From CAVUFH01 sp963740835 (GTDB taxonomy: Bacteria; Actinomycetota; Acidimicrobiia; IMCC26256; PALSA-610): a DNA stretch of 64,000 nucleotides. Positions 63,769 through 64,000 of this stretch are shown in pieces. Under the pieces are notes generated by a model. It saw only the letters and a list, made by a program, of their open reading frames with translations. It was not told where the DNA came from and searched no databases. The stretch spans positions 744,001 to 808,000 of the forward strand of contig CAVUFH010000003.1 of the NCBI GenBank assembly GCA_963740835.1. The letters are read 5' to 3'. Positions within the stretch are counted from its first letter, which is position 1. Each line of letters begins with the position of its first letter. The position numbers were made by a program, and so were the translations under genes.

Positions 63769-63849
63769 ATCCTTCTTGCGTGAGTTCGCCCCCCGTTCCG
63801 GTGGGGTATTCCACGCAGGTTCGTCGCGGGGGCGTGGCAAGATCCGGTG

Positions 63850-64000
63850 GTGCCCGCGAGCTACGAGGACGCGGCGGCCGCGGCCCGCGCCGCGATGGTC
63901 GAGCGGCTACGGGGTGCGGGAGTCAGCGACGCGACGCGCGCGGCGTTCGCGCGAGTGCCCCGCCACCGGCTGGTGCCGCACTGGTGGACGTTGCCCACCG
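63850..64000 (+). CDS. pcm: Protein-L-isoaspartate O-methyltransferase, 3' end beyond the window
   Basis: The first 50 codons are visible. They begin VPASYEDAAAAARAAMVERL and continue RGAGVSDATRAAFARVPRHRLVPHWW, matching the N-terminal cap of PCMT-family methyltransferases (VEQLRxRGVxDxxVLxAMxxVPRHxFVP). The enzyme repairs isoaspartyl residues, or in some actinobacterial relatives modifies peptides. Two tandem GTG codons can start it; the second is used. The rest lies outside. Confidence 0.75.
   Translation, partial: MPASYEDAAAAARAAMVERLRGAGVSDATRAAFARVPRHRLVPHWWTLPT

Overview
The window reads as a chromosomal segment of a high-GC actinobacterium. The evidence is GTG and TTG starts with four-base gene overlaps, a BldC-type regulator beside purF-purM, the PurS/PurQ/short-PurL form of FGAM synthase, a mycothiol-conjugate-amidase-like deacetylase, F420/flavin enzymes of the Ddn and luciferase-like families, and an LPxTG-type surface protein. 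A lineage such as Acidimicrobiia is possible, but that is inference; no marker here fixes the class.

Layout. 1-6.2 kb: the 3' part of clpB, then a small catabolic-looking cluster (amidohydrolase, class II aldolase, NmrA-like protein, type-B carboxylesterase). 6.3-19 kb: most of de novo purine synthesis in two transcription blocks, purA-purD-purB-purC-purS-purQ-methyltransferase, then purL, then purF-purM, with an APS kinase (cysC) and a small basic protein on the opposite strand. 19-20.3 kb: a secreted beta-propeller-like protein and bldC. 20.36-37.80 kb: an integrated mobilizable element inserted in a tRNA-Phe gene. It is bounded by an exact 47-bp repeat and carries a tyrosine integrase, XRE and excisionase-like regulators, a MobF relaxase-helicase, and a cargo of membrane and stress-type genes. 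37.75-38.03 kb: tRNA-Phe, tRNA-Asp and tRNA-Glu. 38.1-44.5 kb: a lipoprotein and a 1940-residue surface protein with twelve DUF11-type repeats. 44.5-64 kb: ordinary chromosomal genes, including a Ddn-like reductase, an ECF sigma/anti-sigma pair, tRNA-Lys, a PhyH oxygenase, a PepF-type peptidase, SDR and luciferase-like oxidoreductases, a heterodimeric ABC exporter, a MASE1-SpoIIE-HATPase/STAS partner-switching pair, an Mca-like deacetylase, an APH-family kinase and the start of an isoaspartyl methyltransferase.

How it fits together. Removing the element would put bldC next to tRNA-Phe, so the purine-bldC-tRNA order is probably the ancestral chromosome. In the element, integrase and its regulators sit at the left end, relaxase is central, and a nine-gene leftward operon plus three rightward genes form the cargo. 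No type IV secretion or coupling genes are visible, so transfer would need a helper.

Caution. Many frames between 0 and 36 kb are broken by single-base shifts (clpB twice, aldolase, esterase, cysC, the post-purM gene, integrase, relaxase, and a LuxR/MalT-type regulator about eight times), nearly all of the insertion type. The purine genes and everything beyond 38 kb are clean. Sequence error is therefore a serious alternative to real gene decay. No gene-free stretch exceeds about 300 bases.
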